The notes under the pieces were generated by a model. The model searched no databases. It saw only the letters and a program-made list of their open reading frames with translations, and had not been told where the DNA came from. The translations under genes and the position numbers were made by a program. Shown one piece after another: positions 11,452-20,796 of a stretch of 64,000 nucleotides of DNA. The stretch covers positions 37,353,408 through 37,417,407 of the forward strand of contig OX359286.1 in the NCBI GenBank assembly GCA_947179155.2, read 5' to 3'. Within the stretch, counting starts at the first letter, position 1. Each line of letters opens with the position of its first letter. The DNA comes from Hedera helix. Taxonomy: Eukaryota > Streptophyta > Magnoliopsida > Apiales > Araliaceae.

Positions 11452-12072
11452 ATGGCATCTGGAAATCAAGAGGTTAACTATGGAATGCCTGAAGCAAATG
11501 TAGCTGCAAAACAAGAGGCGACGAATAATCTTCTTACAAACTCAGAGTTGAATCATTTGCCTAAGGCAAAAATTATGCGTGTTCTATCCAGTAAGGATGA
11601 AGGTGAAAGCTCTGCTACAGTCGTTCCAGATCCATTCTTAGAAGCAATTAAAGGAAGTAACGAACTTGCGGAAATTATTGCCTTTAATTTACTCACTAAT
11701 TGGGAGAGTGATATCACCTGGTTATGCTCTATAACAAAGGATCAGAATATATGGACTTTTCATATTAGTCTTTGGGATTTATGGTGTTCCAGCTATGATT
11801 TTCAAGATTATTTAAAAATGATGTTTCTATACTTTTGGGCGTTACAATTTAGAGGAATTCAGGTTAAGTTAGTCACTATCGTGGAAACTGCAGTCTATCG
11901 AAAATACTATTTTAATGGAAATCATTGGTACCTTACTACTGATGAAGTTGATGAACCCGAGAAACAGTTTGCTAGAAAATTATTCAGTGGTATTCCCATG
12001 GTTGAAATACGTGAAAATCCGAATGAAGTATTCGGGATTCGATTTGACGATAACAGTCAAGAAACCGAATGA
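11452..12072 (+). CDS. Unrecognised 206-codon ORF in the gag position
   Basis: An open frame starting MASGNQEVNYGMPEAN, about 185 bp after the second primer site, where gag begins in Ty3/gypsy elements. I see neither the retrotransposon gag core nor a CCHC zinc knuckle. The first 70 residues are polar and probably disordered. The middle (roughly 70-150) is rich in Trp, Phe, Tyr and Leu, including DITWLCSITKDQNIW and SLWDLWCSSYDF. It then runs GNHWYLTTDEVDEPEK to ENPNEVFG. The element's own protease region takes over in another frame near 12030-12050. It could be a captured host gene fragment or an extremely diverged gag. I do not recognise the family, and whether it is translated is unknown. 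Confidence 0.5.
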   Translation: MASGNQEVNYGMPEANVAAKQEATNNLLTNSELNHLPKAKIMRVLSSKDEGESSATVVPDPFLEAIKGSNELAEIIAFNLLTNWESDITWLCSITKDQNIWTFHISLWDLWCSSYDFQDYLKMMFLYFWALQFRGIQVKLVTIVETAVYRKYYFNGNHWYLTTDEVDEPEKQFARKLFSGIPMVEIRENPNEVFGIRFDDNSQETE

Positions 12073-12730
12073 GGTGATAACCGGTAAGCTATTCATAAAT
12101 TCTCGTGAAGTCTATGCCATATTAGATACTGGCTCTATCCACTCCTTTATCTCACCTATATGTACTCAACGTTTAAATTTGACTATTGAAAACTTAAATC
12201 TTGTCTTATCAGTTGAAACCTCATTGGGAGAAATACCTATTACATTTACTATCTATAAATCTTGCCTAAGTTCAAATCAACAACCTCACATTACCTGTTA
12301 ACCTTATTTCTTTAGAGATGCATGAATTTGATGTGATTTTAGGAATTGATTGGTTGACTACCCATCATGCTAAAATTGATTGTTTTCATAAGATTATTAG
12401 TTTTCATATTCCTAATCAACCTGTCATGCAAATTCAAGCAACTAAACCATTGAAATCTATAACTGTTATTTCTAGCCATAAACCCATTCGTTTATTGAAA
12501 AACGGATGTCAAGCCTTTTTAGCTCATGTCACTGATTTGAACAAAAACACGTCAAACTTGAATGATATTCCCATTGTTAATGAGTTTCCTGACGTTTTTT
12601 CTGAGGAACTTTCTGGCTTACCCCAAACCGTGAAATTGAATTCTGTATCGATCTTGAACCCGGCACTAAGCCCATTTTTAAAGTCCCACACCAAATGGCT
12701 CCCATAGAACACCAAGAGTTGAAAGTTTAA
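12030..12730 (+). pseudogene. Gypsy protease and start of RT, frameshifted and truncated
   Basis: Aspartic protease of the retropepsin type: the active-site motif LDTGSIHSFIS lies near 12124-12156 and the conserved DVILGIDWL flap-side block near 12330-12356. A frame change near 12285-12291 separates them. The RT lead-in (FPDVFSEELSGLP) follows; then a second frame change at about 12625-12632 precedes the REIEFCIDLEPGT block. The frame stops at TAA 12728-12730. Only about twenty codons of RT-like sequence follow (LLDIGIIHSS) before the sequence jumps to the RT/RNase H connection, so the RT palm with its YxDD motif is missing. Confidence 0.85.
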
Positions 12731-12910
12731 TTACTAGATATCGGTATCATTCATTCTAGTACAAAACTTATATCGAGTGAGGAATGCGAGAAGAGTTTTC
12801 AAGAACTCAAGAGGAGACTTGTTTCAGCTCCTGTTCTGACCATACCATCAGGATCAGGAGAATTTGTTATCTACAGCGATGCTTCTGGCAAAGGTCTAGG
12901 CTGTGTCCTT

Positions 12911-14818
12911 ATGCAACATGGAAAGGTTATAGCCTACGCCTCTCGACAACTCAAAGATTATGAGAAAAATTATCCTACTCATGATCTAGAGTTGGCAGCA
13001 GTCGTTTTCGCGTTGAAGATCTGGAGACACTACTTGTACGGAGAAAAAGTGGATATCTATACGGATCATAAAAGTCTCAAGTATTTCTTCACCCAGAAGG
13101 AACTCAACATGCGACAACGACGTTGGCTTGAGCTGTTAAAGGATTATGACCACACAATCCAGTATCACCCGGGAACGGCGAACGTTGTAGCTGACGCTTT
13201 GAGCAGAAAATCTTATGCAAGTACAAGTGCACTGCTGACAACACAAAAGTGTATTTTGTACGACTTGCAAAAGATGGAGATAGAGCTAAAGACACCAGGG
13301 ACCCGCTCGAAGATTGCTCACGTGCGAGTAGAACCAACTTTAATCGATAAAATTAAAGCTGCTCAAGCTACCGATCCGGAACTGATAAACATGATAAAGA
13401 AAGTACAAGAAGGTGCCATTCCCGAAGCAAGAATCGACGAGAAAGGAATACTTCGAGTCAACTCTCGACTCTGTGTTCCTAACGATCCTGAATTAAAGCA
13501 TAAAATCATGATGGAGGCACACAACACGCCGTTTGCAATCCACCCAGGAGGTACCAAGATGTATCGAGATCTTCGACATACATTTTGGTGGAACAATATG
13601 AAAAGAGAGATTGCAGAGTTTATCTCAAGGTGCCTAACTTGTCAACGTGTCAAGGCAGAGCATCAAATTCCTAAAGGTCCATTACAATCACTTGAAGTTC
13701 CCGAATGGAAGTGGGAACACATCAATATGGACTTCGTGACGGGTCTTCCAAAAGTTTCTCAAGGCTTAGATGCAATTTGGGTGATCGTAGATAGATTGAC
13801 CAAATCTGCTCATTTCTTGCCTATACGAGAAAACTTTTCACTTGAACGTCTTGCCGGTATGTACATAAATGAGATCGTGAGATTGCATGGCATGCCAGTT
13901 TCCATAGTTTCTGATCGAGATCCTAGATTCACTTCACGCTTTTGGATCAGTCTACAAAAAGCTATGGGCACTGAACTACGTTTTAGTTCTGCATACCATC
14001 CTCAAACGGACGGACAATCGGAAAGGACGATCCAGACCCTCGAAGATCTTTTGAGACTTTGTGTATTAGACTTCAAAGGAAGTTGGGATAAGTACTTGCC
14101 GTTGGTGGAATTTTCTTACAACAACAGTTACCAAGCAAGCATAGGCATGGCTCCATTCGAGGCATTGTATGGAAGGAAGTGTCGCTCTCCAATATGTTGG
14201 AATGAGGTAGGAGAAGCAAAATTGTTGGGACCCGAGTTGGTACGCTTGACGACCGAAAAGATCCAAATGATCCGACAACGAATACAGACCGCACAAGAAC
14301 GACAAAAGAGTTATGCTGATCTTCATCGGAGAGACGAAAGTTTCAACGTCGGAGATCATGTATTCTTACGTGTTTCTCCATGGAAAGGGGTTACGAGATT
14401 CGGAAAGAGAGGAAAGCTCAACCCTCGATTTATTGGCCCATTTGAAATCCTCGATCGAATAGGAACCGTAGCCTACAGACTAGCCCTACCACCAAGTATG
14501 TCTCGCATCCATAACGTTTTTCACATATCTATGTTACGTAAATATGTGAAGGACCCAAACCACGTCATTGAGTTAGAACCAGACGTTATAGCAGAGGATT
14601 TAACATACGAGGAGGTACCTGTTAAGATCCTGGATAAGAAGGAGCAGATCCTACGCTCAAAGGTTATACCTCAAGTTAAGGTTTTATGGAGGAACCAAGA
14701 TACTGAGGAAATGACCTGGGAGCTAGAATCTGAGATGAAATCTAAGTATCCTTACCTCTTCGATATGTCAGGTACGTCAATTTCGGGGACGAAATTTCAT
14801 AAGGAGGGGAGGTTGTAA
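12911..14818 (+). CDS. Gypsy pol: RNase H, integrase, chromodomain-like C-terminus (partial)
   Basis: The open frame really runs from 12731 to 14818; the first ATG at 12911 lies inside RNase H, downstream of its SDAS aspartate (codon 12878-12880), so the ATG is not a natural start. From the ATG: rest of RNase H with TDHKSL and VADALSR (to about residue 100), zinc-binding HHCC region (about 199-245), integrase core with D274, D335 and E371 (a D-35-E spacing), GPY-type region with NPRFIGPFEIL, and a C-terminal chromodomain-like segment (VKVLWRNQ, EEMTWE). The stop codon TAA uses the fourth to sixth... region of the 3' LTR start (TTGTAA). The coding sequence looks undamaged, which fits a recent insertion or selection in a recent ancestor. 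Confidence 0.9.
   Translation: MQHGKVIAYASRQLKDYEKNYPTHDLELAAVVFALKIWRHYLYGEKVDIYTDHKSLKYFFTQKELNMRQRRWLELLKDYDHTIQYHPGTANVVADALSRKSYASTSALLTTQKCILYDLQKMEIELKTPGTRSKIAHVRVEPTLIDKIKAAQATDPELINMIKKVQEGAIPEARIDEKGILRVNSRLCVPNDPELKHKIMMEAHNTPFAIHPGGTKMYRDLRHTFWWNNMKREIAEFISRCLTCQRVKAEHQIPKGPLQSLEVPEWKWEHINMDFVTGLPKVSQGLDAIWVIVDRLTKSAHFLPIRENFSLERLAGMYINEIVRLHGMPVSIVSDRDPRFTSRFWISLQKAMGTELRFSSAYHPQTDGQSERTIQTLEDLLRLCVLDFKGSWDKYLPLVEFSYNNSYQASIGMAPFEALYGRKCRSPICWNEVGEAKLLGPELVRLTTEKIQMIRQRIQTAQERQKSYADLHRRDESFNVGDHVFLRVSPWKGVTRFGKRGKLNPRFIGPFEILDRIGTVAYRLALPPSMSRIHNVFHISMLRKYVKDPNHVIELEPDVIAEDLTYEEVPVKILDKKEQILRSKVIPQVKVLWRNQDTEEMTWELESEMKSKYPYLFDMSGTSISGTKFHKEGRL
14801..14812 (+). other. Polypurine tract
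   Basis: AAGGAGGGGAGG, two bases upstream of the TG that opens the 3' LTR. It is the plus-strand primer site. The same tract lies at 4450-4461 in the collapsed element. Confidence 0.85.
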
Positions 14819-17754
14819 GACCCCGAATTTTATGAAATACAAAATTTAATTTTTCTTCATATATATATATTTTTTTTAAACAGTAAGTGGTTAAATTAAC
14901 AAAATTGAAAGTTAAGGATGTTATGTGCAAATTTTATTTTGTCGGACAATATTCGCTTTGTCGAGGAATATTCGTTTGGTCGGGGAATATTCGTGCCGTA
15001 CGACGGCGCCGAAATAATAAATTATTGGTGGACCCCACAACGGAATATTTGTCGGATATAGAAAACGACAGAAGTAACCTTTTTAAATAAAAATAGTCAA
15101 CGGAACTGTTAAAATACCGGTGATAAAAGAATAGTAGCATACGGTAGTTTATGGTATTTTCTGTAGCACACGGTACTCTACAGTAACACACGGTATTGCA
15201 TAGTGTCTCATATTATTGGTCTGATAATTGACACCGTAACTGTTACGCATCATTTCATCGATAATTGTCACTGCATAATATTTTATATTATCAATTCAAT
15301 AATTGTTGTTACACAGTATTTTGCATTATTGATTTAATAATTGTCATTACACTGTATTTTATATCATTGAGTCAATAATTGTTGTTGCACTGTTTTTAAA
15401 ATTATTGAACCTAATAATTGTCACAGTAACATATGCACAGTAATTCACATTATTGAATCAATAATTGTCATTACACAGTAACGTATGCTTTATTTTACAT
15501 TATTGTTATCTCTATTATGATGTTATTTAAACAGTTGTATTTCATTAATTTATTGACTTGATATCTAAGAGCTAACTATACTGTATTTATAACAATTAGT
15601 CATAATAATTGAATTGATAAAGTTATTTGTTTATAATATAAAGTTAGGTGATTATTAGGTGATATGAAATGAATGGTGTAGATTAAAGTGTGAATTATTG
15701 TTGAATAATTGAATTGATTTGTTTATAATATAAAGTTAGGTGATTATTAGGTGATATGAAATGAATGGTGTAGATTAAAGTGTGAATTATTGTTGAATAA
15801 TTAAATTGATTTGTTTATAATATAAAGTTAGGTGATTATTAGGTGATATGAAATGAATGGTGTAGATTAAAGATAATATAATATTTGAAATGGATGGTGT
15901 AGATTAAAAGATGATCTTTAAATGAATGGTTTAGATTAAATGAATGATAAGATTTTTGGCTATAAATAGAAGCCTTAACTTAAGGATTTTTCATAAACTT
16001 CCTTACTTATTCTTTCTTTCTCTCTCTAAGTACTTCTTGTGAAAGTTCTCTCTAAGTGTGCTTAAGTCATCTTGAGTATTTGTGAAGATCTATAAGTATA
16101 CGTGTACTGTTCAAGTTAATCAACCTCATTTAAATCAATATCCAGTCACGTGTTACAGTAAGGGATACAATCTTTTTCATCTTCCATTATTCAAACATAC
16201 TATGGTAAGGGATTATCATTATTAGATTCTCGATAATAATATTGTTTCTTCCTTACTCATAAGACGTGCCTTTTATTTCCATGTATTAAATTGTGGGAAT
16301 AACCTTACGGAGCGGATTGCCGCCTGTTGGTGAATAACCTTTCGTATTCATTCATTATTAATCTCTGAGAATAACCTTACGGAGCGGATTGCCGCCTGTT
16401 TGGTGAATAACTCTTTGTACTCAAATTCTATTAAATTGTGGGAATAACCTTACGGAGCGGATTGCCGCCTGTTTGGTGAATAACTCTTTGTACTCAAATT
16501 CTATTAAATTGTGGGAATAACCTTACGGAGCGGATTGCCGCCTGTTGGTGAATAACCCTTTGTATTAATTTCCTTCACCTTTTGTTAATCAAACATGCTA
16601 CGGTAAGGGATATTATTTTCTTTCATACTCCTAAATCGAAATTTATTATGGAACTATTGCTTCTATAATTCCTGAAAATATTATATGTTCCATAATAGTT
16701 GAACTTCATTATTTCAACTGAACCTTCCTATTTACGTGAACCTTTCTATTGAATTGTAACCGTTATTCTGAACTGTGGATCTTGAATATCATTTTTAAAT
16801 TTCACTCCACATCATGTTGACAATTTGGACATTATTTGAATCTGTACAAAGTAAACTTCCGATACTTATTGTTATCCTATTTCTTCTGTTCATCATTTAT
16901 ATCATTCTAATCATCCAAAAATCAAGCTGTTGTGAATATCTGTGGCCGGGGGCACAGATGTGTTATATTTGTTGAACAGATGATAGGTTAAAGGCGATAT
17001 AATAGGTTAAAGGCGATACATCTGTTCGGTGTCTTTTATGGCACGTGGTAAATGTTCTCTTTGGCCCGTAGTGCAAAGATGAACTGTTGTTTGGTATGAT
17101 TATGACCAAAGGCTGAATCTGGTATAATCATGACCGTTGGTGTTATATTGAATGTCTTTGGCCCGTAGTGCAAAGATGAACTGTTGATCTGCATGATTAT
17201 GATCAGGAACTGTGAATTTGTATTATCTTGACTAATGATATTTCAGATGATAAAAGTTGATGATGTTTTTCCTAAAAAGAGAACCGAGTGGACATTATAG
17301 TCTGCATTATTCTTCTAATAGATTACTCATTCCGCTGCTATTATTGAACTGAACGTTGTTTAAGAATTTAACTGCAGTTTTTGATATAAACCTTGTAGTC
17401 TGTTGTATTCTATCAAGAACTCAACTGTTGAAGACTAATGATAATTTATTCGTCATTATCTTAGTCATGATATTCTTTACTGGGCTATTTGAGCTCACCC
17501 TTTCTTTTGTTCCATTGTTTTTCAACAGGAGATGAAAACATAACAGGGTCTAGCCGGGGAATGGAGTGAGGGTTCGAGGAATAGTTATCATAGTCTTCAC
17601 GTTTTGTAAAATAGTGTGGCAATAATAGTGAAGACTTAGTTGTGTATTATTATACACTGTATTGTTGTACGTTGTGCTTTGTTGTAATAATTTTGTTGTA
17701 GTCTTTTGACGACTCAAGTTTGGGCTGTGTGGGCCCAGATTTGGGGGCGTCACA
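14814..17754 (+). repeat. 3' LTR (2941 bp)
   Basis: Same length as the 5' LTR and almost identical. Differences I could see include GTCGGATATAG versus GTCGAATATAG, CTCTCTAAG versus CTCTTTAAG, TTACAGTAAGG versus TTACGGTAAGG, and CTTACGGAG versus CTTAAGGAG. TATA box at 15960-15969, hairpin modules at 16293-16563. Followed by the target duplication TATCC. Confidence 0.94.
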
Positions 17755-18397
17755 TATCCCTTTTTTTATCGATTCTTGCTTCTGGAATAACACAACACTT
17801 TCTCGTACTTTTCTTATCATATTCATCAGTTCTTGATCAGTAGCTTGAGCAACTTTGACTTCATCGATTAAAGCCGGTTCTACTCATACGTGTGTGATCC
17901 TCACCTGGATCCTTGATAACTTTAGCTCTATCTCCATATTTTGTAAATCGTATAAAATGCACATTTGTGTTGTTAGTATTGCATTCATACTCGCATATGA
18001 TCTTCTACATAATGCATCAGCTACCGCGTTCGCCTTTCCTGGATGCCACTGGATAGTATGGTCATAATCCTTTAAAAGCTCAAGCCAACATCACAGTCGC
18101 ATGTTGAGTTCCTTCTGGATGAAGAAATATTTGAGACTTTTATGATCTATAAAGATCTCCACATTTTCCCCGTATAAGTAGTGTCTCCAGATTTTCAATG
18201 CGAAAACGACCGCTGCTAACTCTAAATTATGAGTAGGGTAATTTTTCTGATATTTTTTGAGTTGTCGAGAGGCGTAAGCTATAATTTTTTTATGTTACAT
18301 AAAACACATCTTAGACCATTATCTAAAATTACTGTAAATAACAAATTCTTCTGATTTTAATTATATAGTCAGAACAGATGCTGAGACGAGAGAGTTA
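17755..18397 (-). pseudogene. Old Ty3/gypsy pol remnant, RNase H part (host copy, segment 1)
   Basis: The minus strand from about 18397 down to 17755 follows the RNase H region of the element at 12820-13450: CAGCATCTGTTCTGAC, the AYASRQLKKYQ-type block, the LYGEN, DHKSLKYFF and VADAL blocks, then the LIDEVKVAQAT-like linker. It carries frameshifts and an expanded A/T run around 18283. Continuity with 8142 is exact once the duplicated TATCC is removed. It ends against the poly-C tract at 18422. Confidence 0.85.
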
Positions 18398-18421
18398 GAC
18401 CATATATACACCAGCAATATG

Positions 18422-18440
18422 CCCCCCCCCCCCCCCCCCC
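18422..18440 (+). repeat. Homopolymer of 19 C
   Basis: Nineteen consecutive C in an AT-rich region, exactly between the end of the gypsy remnant and the start of a 112-bp tandem repeat. True length is uncertain because such runs are error-prone in sequencing. Confidence 0.9.
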
Positions 18441-18732
18441 AGCTAATTAAGAATAATGATTGCCCAGTCTTTTTTATATTTCTCTCACTAATTAAAGTCT
18501 TTTTGACACTCATACTGATATTATATTACTCTCGTGCCATCCATCCACTCAAAGCTAATTAAAATAATGATTGCCCAGTCTTTTTTATATTTCTCCCACT
18601 AATTAAAGTCTTTTTTGACACTCATACTGATATTATATTACTCTCGTGCTATCCATCCACTCAAAGCTAATTAAGAAGTCTTTTTGACAATCATACTGAT
18701 CTTATATTACTCTCTTGCTATCCATGCAAGCA
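18441..18732 (+). repeat. 112-bp tandem repeat, about 2.6 copies
   Basis: Units start AGCTAATTAA at 18441, 18553 and 18665, a period of 112 bp, each containing TTTTTGACACTCATACTGAT and CATCCACTCAA. The third copy has lost an internal stretch. It is non-coding and lies about 2 kb upstream of the MYB gene. Confidence 0.85.
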
Positions 18733-19052
18733 AAAGTAAGTGATCTTCACATCAATATGGTGGCTTATTTGCATCAATCAACATGTCCTTAAGTCGATCT
18801 CTCTCTTGTTCATCACCCTCGTATACGAGCATATGTTCCACATGTTATTCTATACTCGTATAGTAAGTAATACAAAAAATTGTAATATCTAACTAATAAA
18901 TCAGTTGGTCACGGAAAGATAATATCCTTATTCATCGAAGAATCATTTACTAACTTTCACTCTGATATATCTGAGTCTTCAATTTCTTCATATATTTATA
19001 ATTATTGTCACGTATAACATAAATAAGGGATAAGGGATTTGAGTTGCTGATC

Positions 19053-19087
<35 letters not shown>

Positions 19088-20709
19088 GATAGAATATCTA
19101 GAACCAACATTTTATACTCCATCCCTGTGTTGTAAAAAAAAAGAGTTTCATTTTCATTCGAGAAATGTTATAATTTATTATATAAAATTGATTCATTTAA
19201 GTTTTAAAATAATAAATTGTACTACTAGTTGTACATTCTACAAATAGAGTTCAAAATATCAAAATGAAACTCTCTTTATAAAAGAGAAGAGTAATGTATA
19301 ATGATGTTGAAAGTGAGCTTATATTCTTGGGAGATGTCTTTGTTTTTTGCAGCTAGCGTTTAGATTCCTGATGGACCACATATATATAAATGGGCATCAA
19401 TTATAGTTTGCACTGAATTGACCGGGTAACAGGAAATTAAATTCATGTATACATGATATATCAATATATCAAGACTGAAATGGAGTAATTTAAATACTGC
19501 TTACTAGAAACTGGCTAGTAAGTAAACCTGATTAATAAGTCATGATAATTCAAAATATCAAGAACGTTTAAAATAAGTTTGTAGCATATTGAATCTGATC
19601 AAATATGAGCAGAGCAAAATTGATATATCATATGCATGCATGGTTATAAAGGGATGTACAAATTCAAACTATATATAGACAGAGACGAAAATGGTGATGA
19701 AATATAAAAGATTAATATGATGAAACATATAAAGTACTATAAAAAAATGAGGAATGCTTGATCTCCATTATTGAGTTGGCCAAAGAAAAACAATGGGAGC
19801 CGCAGTCCATAGCTAGGGCATCCTAATGAAATCCAGTCGATTTTAATAAAGTGGACCATTAACCCTTTAAAGAGCTACCCGAAAGTGACTTCATATTACT
19901 TTATATACTCATAATTAATTAATCTAAACGTTTCCATGTTGTGGGATAATATAGGATTATTTTTTAAGAAAAAACAGAATAAAGGTATTCAATTCATGTC
20001 TATAAGGATTCAGGCAAATGTGATAGATCAAAAACCTTGTATTTTTGTCGATAACCCAAAAAAAATAATGAAATGGATCTTTTTTCTTTGTTCCACGCGT
20101 ACACTGAGGAATTGAAGTGGGATTATTTGCAATATGATCGCACTTTCCATTAATCATTAGGAGTATTATAGTTACAAGTAAAAATTAGTGCCGGTCATGT
20201 GTGTGCATGTAGTTTTCTTCTACATAGTGTTCCATCATCTAGAATGACGGGTCAGTGATATATTACTCCCTTAATTTTAAAATTACAGATATATTTATAT
20301 TTTTAAACTATAAAATTACATAAAGTTCCTGATATGCTATTAATCAATACTGGGTAGATTTACTATTATCATACGACTATCATTACAATTCTAGAAAATA
20401 TAAGGGATATATATATATTTGGAAAAGTAAAATTTTCTGTATGAATACATAGCTTCATTAAGGAGATACTTAATTTAAGCTAAGCAGGAAGAGTAAGAAG
20501 GGCGTGAATTGTGAGACTAATGAAAGACTTTAAAAACACATAGTTGATGCAATGTCTATTTTATGGTTAGATATGAAACAATGGGGCCATTTTAAGGGTC
20601 CCCCTAACAGTGAAAATGTAGATCAGCTCCTAGCTACCTTCTAGTAATATATACCATTATGTTTAAAACGGGGAAGAAAGATAGATTAATCCTTCTACTT
20701 ACTTTCCAG
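18733..20709. other. Spacer upstream of MYB gene
   Basis: AT-rich, no convincing ORF. Contains a (GT)n microsatellite at 19061-19087. Nothing that I recognise as a known transposon or RNA gene. The last few hundred bases are the presumptive MYB promoter. Confidence 0.6.
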
Positions 20710-20718
20710 CTATATATA
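20710..20718 (+). promoter_or_regulatory. Probable TATA box of MYB gene
   Basis: CTATATATA lies 79 bp before the ATG at 20797, at a distance fitting a short 5' leader. It is followed by an odd run of overlapping ATCGAT palindromes (20726-20746). Assignment is by position only. Confidence 0.5.
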
Positions 20719-20796
20719 GTCGATCCATCGATCGATATATCGATCGCCCAGAAAAACAAAAATTAATTGAGAGATCGATTGATCAGTGTACTAGCA

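Larger units (their letters stand above)
8143..17754 (+). mobile_element. Young Ty3/gypsy chromovirus-like element lacking RT and recognisable gag
   Basis: A 9612-bp insertion with two 2941-bp LTRs (8143-11083 and 14814-17754) flanked by the perfect 5-bp duplication TATCC (8138-8142, 17755-17759). Interior order: duplicated primer-binding site, unrecognised 206-codon ORF, frameshifted protease, start of RT, large RT deletion, RNase H, integrase, C-terminal chromodomain-like segment, polypurine tract. The domain order and C-terminal segment fit the Tekay/Del chromovirus clade. About ten LTR differences seen by eye over 2941 bp indicate a very recent insertion. It cannot move by itself because the RT catalytic core is absent. 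Confidence 0.93.

Noticed and set aside
13104..14359. Minus-strand ORFs opposite the integrase frame
   Set aside because: Shadows of the real plus-strand pol frame.
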